DNA from: Nocardia yamanashiensis NBRC 100130
Lineage (GTDB): Bacteria > Actinomycetota > Actinomycetes > Mycobacteriales > Mycobacteriaceae
Length of the DNA stretch: 64,000 nucleotides
Reading direction: 5' to 3'
NCBI RefSeq assembly: GCF_001613325.1
Contig: NZ_BDCD01000017.1
Span: forward strand, 310,001-374,000
Part shown: piece after piece, positions 53,466-61,513 of the stretch
Layout of the letters: each line of letters starts with the position of its first letter
How positions within the stretch are numbered: the first letter of the stretch is position 1
Translations under genes and position numbers: made by a program
Notes under the pieces: generated by a model
Seen by the model: the letters and a program-made list of their open reading frames with translations, nothing else
What the model was told of the DNA's origin: nothing
Databases searched by the model: none

Positions 53466-54401
53466 ATGGCTACCGCAATCGTGAGTGAAGACGCAATCAA
53501 GGACTACCTGCGGCAGATCGGGCGCACCGCCCTGCTGACCGCCGCCGAGGAGTACGCACTCGGCGAACGCATCGAAGCCGGTCTGCTCGCCCAGGCCCGG
53601 CTCGACGAATCCGGAACCACCACAAGCGAACTCACCACCGAGGAGCGCCGCACGCTGACTCGCACCGCCACCGACGGCCGGCGCGCCCAGGACCACATGG
53701 TCCGCGCCAATCTGCGCCTGGTGGTCTCCATCGCCAAGCACTACACCGCGCCCACCGGCATGTCGCTGCTGGATCTGACCCAGGAGGGCACCTTCGGGCT
53801 GATGCGCGCCGCACAGAAGTTCGAGCATCGCCGCGGGCTGAAGTTCTCCACCTACGCCACCTGGTGGATCAGGCAGTCCATCGGCCGCGCGCTGTCCGAG
53901 CAGAGCCGCACCATCCGGCTGCCCGGCCACATCGTCGAAGCGCTCAACAAGGTCCGCCGCACCCAGCGCACCCTCGCCCCGCAACTCGGCCGCGCCGTCA
54001 CCCCCGAGGATGTCGCCGCCGAACTGTCGCTACCGGTCGAACAGGTCCGCGAGTTGATTCGCCTGGACCGCGAACCGCTTTCCCTCCACCAGCCGATCGG
54101 CGACGAAGACGCCACCGAACTCGGCGCACTCATCCCCGACCACCTTCCCGACCCGTCGGTCACCGTCACCGACGCCGCCGCCCACGACCAACTGAAGCGC
54201 GCCCTAGCCACCCTGGCCGAACGCGAGGCACAGGTCATCAGCCTGCGCTACGGCCTCGACGGCTCCGACCCCCGCACCCTCGAGGAAGTCGGCCGCGTAT
54301 TCGGCGTCTCCCGCGAACGCATCCGCCAAATCGAAGCCAAAGCCATGCAGAAACTCCGCCAGCCCTCCCGCACCCGAGGCCTCACCGACCTCCTCGGCTG
54401 A
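53466..54401 (+). CDS. Group 2 sigma-70 factor (SigB/HrdB-like)
   Basis: A 311-residue principal-like sigma factor. Region 1.2 is DAIKDYLRQIGRTALLTAAEEYALGERIEAG; region 2 LRLVVSIAKHYTAPTGMSLLDLTQEGTFGLMRAAQKFEHRRGLKFSTYATWWIRQSIGRAL; region 3 follows; region 4 ends LEEVGRVFGVSRERIRQIEAKAMQKLRQPSRTRGLTDLL. Region 1.1 is lacking and the protein is small, as in non-essential group 2 factors. ATG at 53466 was chosen; a TTG three codons earlier overlaps the -10 element. Divergent from TetR, a location unlike mycobacterial sigB. Confidence 0.88.
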   Translation: MATAIVSEDAIKDYLRQIGRTALLTAAEEYALGERIEAGLLAQARLDESGTTTSELTTEERRTLTRTATDGRRAQDHMVRANLRLVVSIAKHYTAPTGMSLLDLTQEGTFGLMRAAQKFEHRRGLKFSTYATWWIRQSIGRALSEQSRTIRLPGHIVEALNKVRRTQRTLAPQLGRAVTPEDVAAELSLPVEQVRELIRLDREPLSLHQPIGDEDATELGALIPDHLPDPSVTVTDAAAHDQLKRALATLAEREAQVISLRYGLDGSDPRTLEEVGRVFGVSRERIRQIEAKAMQKLRQPSRTRGLTDLLG

Positions 54402-54540
54402 GTCACCCTCCCTCGGCCGAGCCGACCCACTCGGCCGAGCCGCCCCAGAGGGGCCGGCGGCTAAACCGGCGGGCGATCCGACCCAGACGGGGCGGGGGCG
54501 AAACCGGCGGGCATTCCGCCGCATCCCCCAACCTTGATTC

Positions 54541-54569
54541 GCCCGGCCCGCCGTTCAGGCGGGCCGGGC
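54541..54569. terminator. Terminator after the sigma gene
   Basis: Perfect 12-bp arms GCCCGGCCCGCC/GGCGGGCCGGGC with loop GTTCA, 139 bp after the sigma stop and followed by GGCTTATCATT. The stretch between (54402-54540) holds repeated CTCGGCCGAGCCG motifs and no gene. Confidence 0.65.
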
Positions 54570-54605
54570 GGCTTATCATTCCTGGCGCGGATGCTTCCGC
54601 CGGAA

Positions 54606-54621
54606 CTTACTCTGGAGTAAG
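54606..54621. promoter_or_regulatory. Compact palindrome upstream of the SDR gene
   Basis: CTTACTC (54606-54612), TG, GAGTAAG (54615-54621): perfect 7-2-7 arms, 58 bp before the SDR ATG. Size and symmetry fit a TetR-family operator. Confidence 0.5.
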
Positions 54622-54679
54622 GTTGAGCGAGCGAGTGCGACGGTGCACATCGAACGCCGAACCTGTGAGGTCAACTCCC

Positions 54680-55555
54680 ATGGCATGGAAGCCCAGCCAA
54701 ATCTCGGACCAGTCCGGGCGCACCTTCGTGATCACCGGCGCCAATGGCGGCATCGGCGAGCAGACCAGCAAGGTGCTCGCGAGCAAGGGCGCGACGGTGA
54801 TCATGGCCTGCCGCAATACCGCCAAGGCGCAGGAAGTCGCCGACAAGATCGACGGTGATGTGCGGGTAGCGGCGCTGGATCTGGCGTCGCTGGACTCGGT
54901 GCGCGAGTTCGCCGAGAAGTCCGGCGAGATCGACGTGCTCATCAATAACGCGGGCCTGATGAACATTCCGTTCTCGCGCACCAAGGACGGGTTCGAAACC
55001 CAGTGGGGCGTCAACCATCTGGGCCACTACGCGCTCGCCGGCCTGCTGCTGGACAAGATCCGCGACCGGGTGGTCACCCTGGCGTCCATCGCGCACCGGC
55101 AGACGCCGAAGCTGTGGATCGACGACCTGAACTACGAGAACCGCCGCTACCAGCGCAATCTCGCCTACGCGCAGTCCAAGCTGTCGAACCTGATGTACGC
55201 CCGCGAATTCCAGCGCCGCCTCACCGAGGCCGGTTCGGCCAAGCGCTCCTACGGCGTGCACCCGGGTGTCTCGGCCACCGATCTGTTCGCCCGCACCGAG
55301 ACCCCGCTGGACAAGATCTCCAAGCCGTTCGTCCGCCTGGTCGGGCACTCCCCCGCCCGCGCCGCGCACTCCTCGCTGTTCGCCGCCACCGAACCCGACG
55401 CCGATCCCACCGTCTACTGGGGTCCGAACCGGTTCCGCGGCACCCAGGGCCCGGTCGAGCCGTGCTCCTCCAGCCGCCTGTCCCAGAATCGCGAACTCTG
55501 GCAGCGGCTGTGGGCCGAGTCCGAGCGTTTGACCGGCGTCACATACAAGTTCTGA
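54680..55555 (+). CDS. Short-chain dehydrogenase (retinol/protochlorophyllide-reductase-like)
   Basis: A 291-residue SDR: cofactor motif FVITGANGGIGEQTSKVLASKGATVIMACR (TGxxxGIG; Arg suggests NADPH), NNAGLM, and a catalytic pair seen as Y157-like YAQSKLSNLMYAREF (YxxxK). The catalytic Ser is in LASIAHR. Starts MAWKPSQISDQSGRTF. Resembles mycobacterial Rv0439c-like proteins of unknown substrate. A terminator hairpin follows. Confidence 0.87.
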   Translation: MAWKPSQISDQSGRTFVITGANGGIGEQTSKVLASKGATVIMACRNTAKAQEVADKIDGDVRVAALDLASLDSVREFAEKSGEIDVLINNAGLMNIPFSRTKDGFETQWGVNHLGHYALAGLLLDKIRDRVVTLASIAHRQTPKLWIDDLNYENRRYQRNLAYAQSKLSNLMYAREFQRRLTEAGSAKRSYGVHPGVSATDLFARTETPLDKISKPFVRLVGHSPARAAHSSLFAATEPDADPTVYWGPNRFRGTQGPVEPCSSSRLSQNRELWQRLWAESERLTGVTYKF

Positions 55556-55576
55556 GCCCGCTCCCGATCGGCTCCC

Positions 55577-55606
55577 CGGCCGCCGCGACCTTCGTCGCGG
55601 CGGCCG
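55577..55606. terminator. Terminator after the SDR gene
   Basis: Perfect 12-bp arms CGGCCGCCGCGA/TCGCGGCGGCCG with loop CCTTCG, 22 bp after the SDR stop and followed by CGCTTT. Confidence 0.75.
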
Positions 55607-55624
55607 CGCTTTCCCCGGACCTCT

Positions 55625-55643
55625 TACTACGGGGCGCGTAGTA
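55625..55643. promoter_or_regulatory. Palindrome immediately before LprD-like gene
   Basis: TACTACG (55625-55631), GGGCG, CGTAGTA (55637-55643): perfect 7-5-7 arms, 11 bp before the GTG. It would overlap the promoter or leader, so repression of the LprD-DUF3817 pair is plausible. Confidence 0.5.
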
Positions 55644-55653
55644 GGCAGGTACC

Positions 55654-56106
55654 GTGGAGGACGTGTCCGCTCCCCAACGCCGCCCGGCCTTGATCGTGTT
55701 CGTGGTCGTGGCGGCCGCGGCGTGCCTGGGCCTGGGTTACTGGCAGTGGGGGCGCTTCGAATCCGGCACGGGCACCGCCCAGAATCTCGGCTACGCGCTG
55801 CAGTGGCCGCTGTTCGCCGGCTTCGTGGTCTGGGCCTACTTCCGATTCGTGCGCTTGGAACGCGACGCGGAGGAAGAGTCCGCGCCGCAGGCCCCCGGCG
55901 AGACCGCGCCCCGCGCCCAGCGTGTGAAGCCGGTCGCGCCGCGCGAGATTCCCGCGGGCCTGCTGCCCGAACGCCCCAAGGCGGTCAAGGACGAGGATCC
56001 GGAACTCGCCGAATACAACCGATACCTGGCCGATCTGCACGCCCACGATCTGGATCAGGCGATCCGGGACGCGGGGCTGCGCAATACCGAGAGGAACGCC
56101 GGTTGA
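55654..56106 (+). CDS. LprD-like (Rv1343c) membrane protein
   Basis: A 150-residue protein with two membrane segments (ALIVFVVVAAAACLGLGYWQW and LGYALQWPLFAGFVVWAYFRF) and a charged C-terminal tail (about 70-150, with EYNRYLADLHAHD). Position next to DUF3817, rdgB and rph matches Rv1343c of M. tuberculosis, though that protein's details cannot be compared here. GTG at 55654 or GTG at 55663. Function unknown. Confidence 0.7.
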   Translation: MEDVSAPQRRPALIVFVVVAAAACLGLGYWQWGRFESGTGTAQNLGYALQWPLFAGFVVWAYFRFVRLERDAEEESAPQAPGETAPRAQRVKPVAPREIPAGLLPERPKAVKDEDPELAEYNRYLADLHAHDLDQAIRDAGLRNTERNAG

Positions 56107-56492
56107 CCACCAGCGACAATTCGACCGAAGCCACCGTCGCGCCCCGGCCGATCGGCGCCGCGACGACCGAGAAGATCCGCGGCGCGCTGCTGCGCTACCG
56201 GATCCTGGCCTGGATCACCGGTATCTGGCTGCTGGTGCTGACCGGTGAGATCGTCTACAAGTACCTGCTGCTCGACGATCGCAACGACGCGCCGAGCTGG
56301 TTCTTCTACATCGGCCAGGTGCACGGGCTGTTCTACATGCTGTACCTGGTCTTCACCATCGACCTCGGCATCAAGGCGCGCTGGAAGCCGGTGACCACGC
56401 TGCTCACCTGCCTGGCGGGCACGGTGCCGTTCCTGTCGTTCGTGTTCGAGCACAAGCGGACTCAGGAAGTGAAGGGCGCCTTCGGGCTCTAG
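56103..56492 (+). CDS. DUF3817 membrane protein (Rv1342c-like)
   Basis: A 129-residue protein with three membrane segments: RYRILAWITGIWLLVLTGEIVYKYLLL, FFYIGQVHGLFYMLYLVFTIDLGIKARW and TTLLTCLAGTVPFLSFVFEHK. This is the DUF3817 pattern, with the conserved GxxHGxFYMxY. The TTG start overlaps the preceding stop (TTGA), with GAGAGG upstream. It is translationally coupled with the LprD-like gene and convergent with rdgB. Confidence 0.82.
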   Translation: MTTSDNSTEATVAPRPIGAATTEKIRGALLRYRILAWITGIWLLVLTGEIVYKYLLLDDRNDAPSWFFYIGQVHGLFYMLYLVFTIDLGIKARWKPVTTLLTCLAGTVPFLSFVFEHKRTQEVKGAFGL

Positions 56493-56510
56493 AAACCCCA
56501 GTTCCAGATT

Positions 56511-56540
56511 CGCGCCCCGCCATTACTGTGGCGGGGCGCG
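56511..56540. terminator. Terminator between DUF3817 gene and rdgB
   Basis: Perfect 11-bp arms CGCGCCCCGCC/GGCGGGGCGCG with loop ATTACTGT, between convergent genes. A weaker second hairpin lies about 60 bp further toward rdgB. Confidence 0.7.
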
Positions 56541-56635
56541 GTCGTCTCCGGCCGGTCGAGCAACAGCCCCCTACTGCGAAACAGGGTCCGGGGACCTGAT
56601 CCCCGAACCCCATTGTTCTTTCCCCGCAGGGGAAT

Positions 56636-57243
56636 TCAGTCCTGCGCGAGCGCCGCCAGCGCGGGCAGCAGCTGCCGCAGGGCCCGGCGGCGATGCGACA
56701 CCGCGTCCTTCTCGGCGGGGGTGAGCTGGGCCGCGGACACCTCGCCGCCCTCCGGCACGAACAGCGGGTCGTAACCGAATCCGCCGTCCCCCACCGGTTT
56801 CCGGGCGATCGTGCCCGGCCATTCCCCGCGCACGATCTCCTCGACGCCGTCGGCCACCAGCGCGCACGCCGACACGAACCGCGCGCCCCGGCGCTCGTCC
56901 GGCACGTCACCGAGCTGCGCGAGCAGCAGGGCGTTGTTGGCCTCGTCATTGCCGTGCGTGCCCGACCAGCGCGCCGAGAGCACCCCCGGCATGCCGTTGA
57001 GGGCGTCCACCGCGATCCCGGAATCGTCTGCGATACAGGCCAATCCGGTCGCGGCGAACCCGTCCCGGGCCTTGGCGACGGCATTCCCCTCGAAGGTCGC
57101 GGCGGTCTCCGGCGCTTCCTCGTAGGGCGGCACGTCGTTCAGGCCGATGATCTCGATGCCCGCGATCCCGGCCTCGTCCAGGATCCGGCGCAATTCGTTG
57201 AGCTTCTTGGCGTTCCGGCTCGCCACCAGCACCTGACGCGGCA

Positions 57244-57244
<1 letters not shown>
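56636..57244 (-). CDS. rdgB: dITP/XTP pyrophosphatase
   Basis: A 202-residue HAM1/RdgB enzyme hydrolysing dITP, ITP and XTP to keep damaged purines out of nucleic acids. Motifs: LVASRNAKKLNELRRIL, TFEGNAVAKARDGFAATGLACIADDSGIAVDALNGMPGVLSARWSG, GFGYDPLFVPEG and AVSHRRRAL. Starts at ATG 57244, overlapping the rph stop by one base; the open frame upstream is a shadow of rph. Confidence 0.95.
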
Positions 57245-58014
<770 letters not shown>

Positions 58015-58052
58015 GGCAGTAGCCTAACCGCGCGCGGAGACAAGTGAGCAAA

Positions 58053-58084
58053 GGCCCGGCCCGCGCCGAAACGCGGGCCGGGCC
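58053..58084. terminator. Terminator between the hydrolase gene and rph
   Basis: Perfect 13-bp arms GGCCCGGCCCGCG and its complement with loop CCGAAA. Read on minus it lies 28 bp after the hydrolase stop and is followed by CTTTGC, so rph-rdgB probably has its own promoter in the short space before 58014. Confidence 0.75.
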
Positions 58085-58112
58085 GTTCACTTACCGGGTG
58101 GCGACGCCACCG

Positions 58113-58877
58113 TCAGATGTCGAAGACCTCGCCGGGCGAGACCGCGTGCACCGGACCGGAGTACACGGCCTTGGCTTCGGCGATGACATCCTCGCGCGAA
58201 GTCCACGGCGGAATGTGGGTGAGCAGCAGTTCACCCACGCCGGCCTGGGCGGCGATCAGACCGGCTTCGTGGCCCGAGAGGTGGATGCCGGGCGGGCGAT
58301 TGGCCGGATCGTGGGTCCAGGACGCCTCGGACAGCAGCACGTCCGCGCCCTGGGCGAGCTCGAAGACCTCGTCGCACAGCGCGGTGTCACCGGTGTAGAC
58401 CAGGGTGCGGCCGTTGGCGGTGGTGATGCGCAGCCCGTAGGACTCCGGGGGATGGAACATGCGGCGTGCTTCCACGGTGTGCCCGGGCCCGAAGCCGATG
58501 GGCGCGTCGGTCACCCACTGGCGCATGTCGATGACGTCGGACCAGTCGTCGGTCTCGCCGCCGATCTCGGCCGAGGCGTTGCCGATCCGCAGCGAGGTGT
58601 CGGACGGCCCGTAGACGATGGCCTTGCCGCTCGGCGGATTCGGGTGGTAGCGCCGCCACACCAGCAGACCGGGCAGGTCGAGGCAGTGGTCGGCGTGCAG
58701 GTGAGTCAGGAAGATGTCGACTTCACCGGGATCCAGATAGCGCTGCAACGCGCCGAGCACTCCGGGTCCGAAATCGATCACGGTGGGAGTCATGTCCGGG
58801 CCGGTGAGCAGGTATCCCGACGCCGGGGAATCCGGGCCGGACACGCTGCCCGAGCACCCGATGACGGTGAGGCGCAT
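58113..58877 (-). CDS. MBL-fold hydrolase, Rv1339-like
   Basis: A 254-residue metallo-beta-lactamase-fold protein. MRLTVIGCSGSVSGPDSPASGYLL opens it; metal motif THLHADHCLDLPGLLVWRRYHP; later TLVYTGDTALCDEVFELAQGADVLLSEASW and HLSGHEAGLIAAQAGVGELLLTHIPPWTSREDV. M. tuberculosis Rv1339 has been described as an atypical cyclic-AMP phosphodiesterase. The ATG at 58877 fits that alignment; a TTG 33 bp earlier is open. It follows the rhomboid gene on the same strand. Confidence 0.9.
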   Translation of the reverse strand: MRLTVIGCSGSVSGPDSPASGYLLTGPDMTPTVIDFGPGVLGALQRYLDPGEVDIFLTHLHADHCLDLPGLLVWRRYHPNPPSGKAIVYGPSDTSLRIGNASAEIGGETDDWSDVIDMRQWVTDAPIGFGPGHTVEARRMFHPPESYGLRITTANGRTLVYTGDTALCDEVFELAQGADVLLSEASWTHDPANRPPGIHLSGHEAGLIAAQAGVGELLLTHIPPWTSREDVIAEAKAVYSGPVHAVSPGEVFDI

Positions 58878-58946
58878 TCCCCCATGCTGCCACGCTGCTG
58901 TCTCGCTCAAAGGAGGGATCCCCCAAAACGCCGACCGGGTCCAGCG

Positions 58947-59678
58947 TCACCCCGACGTAACAGGGCGGCCGGCGTTGGCCCCGCGACGATGACGACGTTC
59001 ATGAGCAGAGAGTACCCATCCGGCAACCAGACCACCCACCGCCCCGAAAAGATGCCCTTGCCAAGAGATTCCGGGCTGTCCGGGTAGCACGCCCCACAGG
59101 ATCGAGCCGTACAGCAACCCCACCCCCACGCTGACGGCGACGAAGACCCAGTTCCGGGCCAGCCAGCCCCAGCACAGCAGGTAGGTCAGCCAGCCGAAGA
59201 CCAGCACCGAGGCGCCCACGTGCACGGACCCGGTGGCGCCGGTGAGCCACACGCCCGTTCCGGCGATCACCCAGATGATCGCGGTCGCGGCCAGGCCCCG
59301 GCCGATCCCGGTGAGCAACGTGAGCAGGCCCAGGACCAGCACCGGGAGGGTGTTGCCGATCAGGTGTTCCCAATTGGCATGCAGCACAGGTGCGAACAGG
59401 ATGCCGTCGAGGCCGTCGATCTCGCGCGGCTCCACCCCGCCCTCGTAGTCGAGCCGGTCCCCGGTCACCTGGTCGACGGCTTCTACCCCGTAGAGCAGAC
59501 CGGTAAACCCGAGAATGATCACAATGGCGCGCTGCCACAACAGCTTCACCGGATTGCCCGGGCGCGCCGGATCGCCCGCCGGCCGGATCGGATTCGGGGA
59601 ACGCGAGCCGGGACTGTCGAGCTGCCTGCGCAGCCGCTCGATCCGCTCCGGGTCGAACGACGCTCCTACGCCACCCAT
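58947..59678 (-). CDS. Rhomboid-family intramembrane serine protease
   Basis: A 243-residue rhomboid, orthologous by position to Rv1337. It has six to seven membrane segments; HANWEHLIGNTLPVLVLG is the conserved HxxxN region, the catalytic Ser157 lies in HVGASVLVFGW and the catalytic His209 in WQGHLFGAVGGLVAGW. The N-terminus (1-45) is cytoplasmic and charged. Follows cysM on the same strand after 55 bp. Substrates unknown. Confidence 0.9.
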   Translation of the reverse strand: MGGVGASFDPERIERLRRQLDSPGSRSPNPIRPAGDPARPGNPVKLLWQRAIVIILGFTGLLYGVEAVDQVTGDRLDYEGGVEPREIDGLDGILFAPVLHANWEHLIGNTLPVLVLGLLTLLTGIGRGLAATAIIWVIAGTGVWLTGATGSVHVGASVLVFGWLTYLLCWGWLARNWVFVAVSVGVGLLYGSILWGVLPGQPGISWQGHLFGAVGGLVAGWVLSAHERRHRRGANAGRPVTSG

Positions 59679-59733
59679 GGCAGCACCTCCTGGCTCCCGC
59701 TCTCCTCACCGAGCGTACCGACGGGCGCGCGGC

Positions 59734-60696
59734 TCAGGCCCAGAGTTGCCCGTCGAGGCGCTCTTCGGCTTCTTCCAGGGTGCCGTCGTAGGCGCCGGTG
59801 GAGAGGTATTTCCAGCCGCCGTCGGCGACCACGAAGGCGATATCGGCGGTCTTGCCCGCCTTCTGCGCCTTGCGGGCCACGCCGAGCGCGGCGTGCAGGA
59901 TGGCCCCGGTGGACACGCCCGCGAAAATGCCCTCTTCCAGGACCAATTCGCGGGTGCGCTTCACCGCGTCGTACGGGCCGACGGAGAAGCGCGAGGTCAG
60001 CACCGATTCGTCGTAGAGCTCCGGCACGAAGCCCTCGTCGAGATTGCGCAGCCCGTAGACCAGTTCGCCGTAGCGCGGTTCGGCGGCCACGATCTCGATG
60101 CCGGGGACCTTCTCGCGCAGGAATCGGCCGGTGCCCATGAGGGTTCCGGTGGTGCCGAGGCCCGCCACGAAATGCGTGATCTCGGGCAGGTCGGCGAGGA
60201 TCTCCGGCCCGGTGGTCTCGTAGTGCGCGAGCGCGTTGGCCGGATTGCCGTACTGGTAGAGCATCACCCAGTCCGGATTTTCGGCGGCGATCTGCTTGGC
60301 CAGTGCCACAGCCTGATTGGAGCCGCCCGCGGCCGGGGAGTCGATGATCTCGGCGCCGAACATGGTCAGCAGCTGCCGCCGTTCCACCGAGGTGTTCTCC
60401 GGCATCACGCAGACCAGCCGGTAGCCCTTGAGCTTGGCGGCCATCGCCAGGGAGATGCCGGTATTGCCGCTGGTCGGTTCGAGAATCGTGCAGCCGGGGG
60501 TGAGCCGTCCGTCGGCCTCGGCCTGCTCGATCATGCGCAGCGCCGGACGGTCCTTGATGGAGCCGGTCGGATTGCGGTCCTCGAGCTTGGCCCACAGCCG
60601 CACGTGGTGCTCGCCGTCCCATTGCGGGGACAGGTTCTTCAGCCCGACGAGCGGGGTGTCGCCGAGCGTCGCGATCAGCGACTCGTAGCGCGCCAC
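59734..60696 (-). CDS. cysM: O-phosphoserine-dependent cysteine synthase CysM
   Basis: A 320-residue PLP enzyme: Lys in NPTGSIKDRPALRMIEQAE, EPTSGNTGISLAMAAKLKGY, HFVAGLGTTGTLMGTGRFLRE and STGAILHAALGVARK. Order next to cysO and mec, and closeness to mycobacterial CysM, indicate it uses O-phosphoserine and the CysO thiocarboxylate rather than O-acetylserine and sulfide. Starts two bases after the cysO stop. Confidence 0.95.
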   Translation of the reverse strand: MARYESLIATLGDTPLVGLKNLSPQWDGEHHVRLWAKLEDRNPTGSIKDRPALRMIEQAEADGRLTPGCTILEPTSGNTGISLAMAAKLKGYRLVCVMPENTSVERRQLLTMFGAEIIDSPAAGGSNQAVALAKQIAAENPDWVMLYQYGNPANALAHYETTGPEILADLPEITHFVAGLGTTGTLMGTGRFLREKVPGIEIVAAEPRYGELVYGLRNLDEGFVPELYDESVLTSRFSVGPYDAVKRTRELVLEEGIFAGVSTGAILHAALGVARKAQKAGKTADIAFVVADGGWKYLSTGAYDGTLEEAEERLDGQLWA

Positions 60697-60698
60697 GG

Positions 60699-60977
60699 TT
60701 AGCGCGCGCCGCCGGCGACCGCCGGAAGAATGGTCACGGTGCCGCCGTCGGTCACCTCGGCGTCCAGCCCGCCCGCGAAGCGCACGTCCTCATCGTCGAT
60801 GTAGATGTTCACGTAGCGGTTCAGCTTGCCGTCCTTGAGCAAACGCTCCTTCAACCCCGGGAAATTGGCTTCCAGGTCGTCGATGAGCGCGGCCAGGGTC
60901 GCGCCCTCGCCCTGAACTCGCTTCTCGCCCTTGGTGATCGGGCGCATGATGGTCGGAATGGACACGGTGACCGGCAT
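60699..60977 (-). CDS. cysO: Sulfur carrier protein CysO with two residues after GG
   Basis: A 92-residue ubiquitin-like MoaD/ThiS sulfur carrier: MPVTVSIPTIMRP, LAALIDDLEANFPGLKERLL, RYVNIYIDDEDVRFAGGLDAEVTDGGTVTILPAVAGGAR. In M. tuberculosis the mature protein ends at the diglycine, which becomes a thiocarboxylate. Here Ala-Arg follow the GG (89-90), so trimming is needed before activation, presumably by Mec directly upstream. 18 bp separate it from mec. Confidence 0.94.
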   Translation of the reverse strand: MPVTVSIPTIMRPITKGEKRVQGEGATLAALIDDLEANFPGLKERLLKDGKLNRYVNIYIDDEDVRFAGGLDAEVTDGGTVTILPAVAGGAR

Positions 60978-60995
60978 GACTGGGACTCCTTGCTT

Positions 60996-61406
60996 TCAGG
61001 TGGTGACGATCTGGACGGGCTCTTCCTGGACCTGCCCGTCCAGAATCCGATAGCTGCGCAGCTCGTGCCGCTCCGGGTCGCGGGTGGAGATGAGCACGTA
61101 GTGGGCATTGGGTTCGGAGGCGAAGGAGATGTCGGTGCGACTCGGGTACGCCTCGGTCGCGGTGTGCGAGTGGTAGATGACCACCGGCTCCTCGTCGGCG
61201 GCGTCCATCTCACGCCACAGCTTCAGCTGTTCACCGGAATCGAACTCGTAGAAGGTCGGCGAGCGCGCGGCATTGATCATGGGAATGAAACGCTCGGGCC
61301 GGTCGGACCCCTCGGGCCCGGCGATGACCCCGCACGCCTCGTCGGGATGGTCGGCGCGGGCGTGCGCCACCATGGCGTCCACCAGGTCGGCCCTGATCAC
61401 CAGCAC
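60996..61406 (-). CDS. mec: JAMM metalloprotease Mec
   Basis: A 136-residue JAB1/MPN metalloprotease that releases cysteine from the CysO-Cys adduct. The full JAMM set is present: Glu23 (PDEACGVI), His79 and His81 (YHSHT), Ser89 and Asp92 (PSRTD). GTG at 61406 was chosen because GAAGGA lies eight bases upstream; a longer frame is open. First gene of the mec-cysO-cysM operon. Confidence 0.94.
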   Translation of the reverse strand: MLVIRADLVDAMVAHARADHPDEACGVIAGPEGSDRPERFIPMINAARSPTFYEFDSGEQLKLWREMDAADEEPVVIYHSHTATEAYPSRTDISFASEPNAHYVLISTRDPERHELRSYRILDGQVQEEPVQIVTT

Positions 61407-61513
61407 TGTCGCATCCTTCCGATCCCGGCGCGGCTCGGCCGTGGCGGCCAAACGTTGTCGTCAACAGGTGAGAATATTCGGGTATTCCCGGCGCGCCCGC
61501 GCACACCCCCTGG

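Noticed and set aside
54402..54540. Repeated CTCGGCCGAGCCG and CCGGCGGGC words, considered as CRISPR-like or mobile repeats
   Set aside because: Irregular, short and overlapping; no spacer structure and no cas gene. Treated as low-complexity intergenic DNA.
53864..55555. 563-residue frame fusing sigma-factor region and SDR
   Set aside because: The first half is antisense-frame sequence of the sigma gene and a GC-rich intergenic; the SDR has its own start and upstream palindrome.
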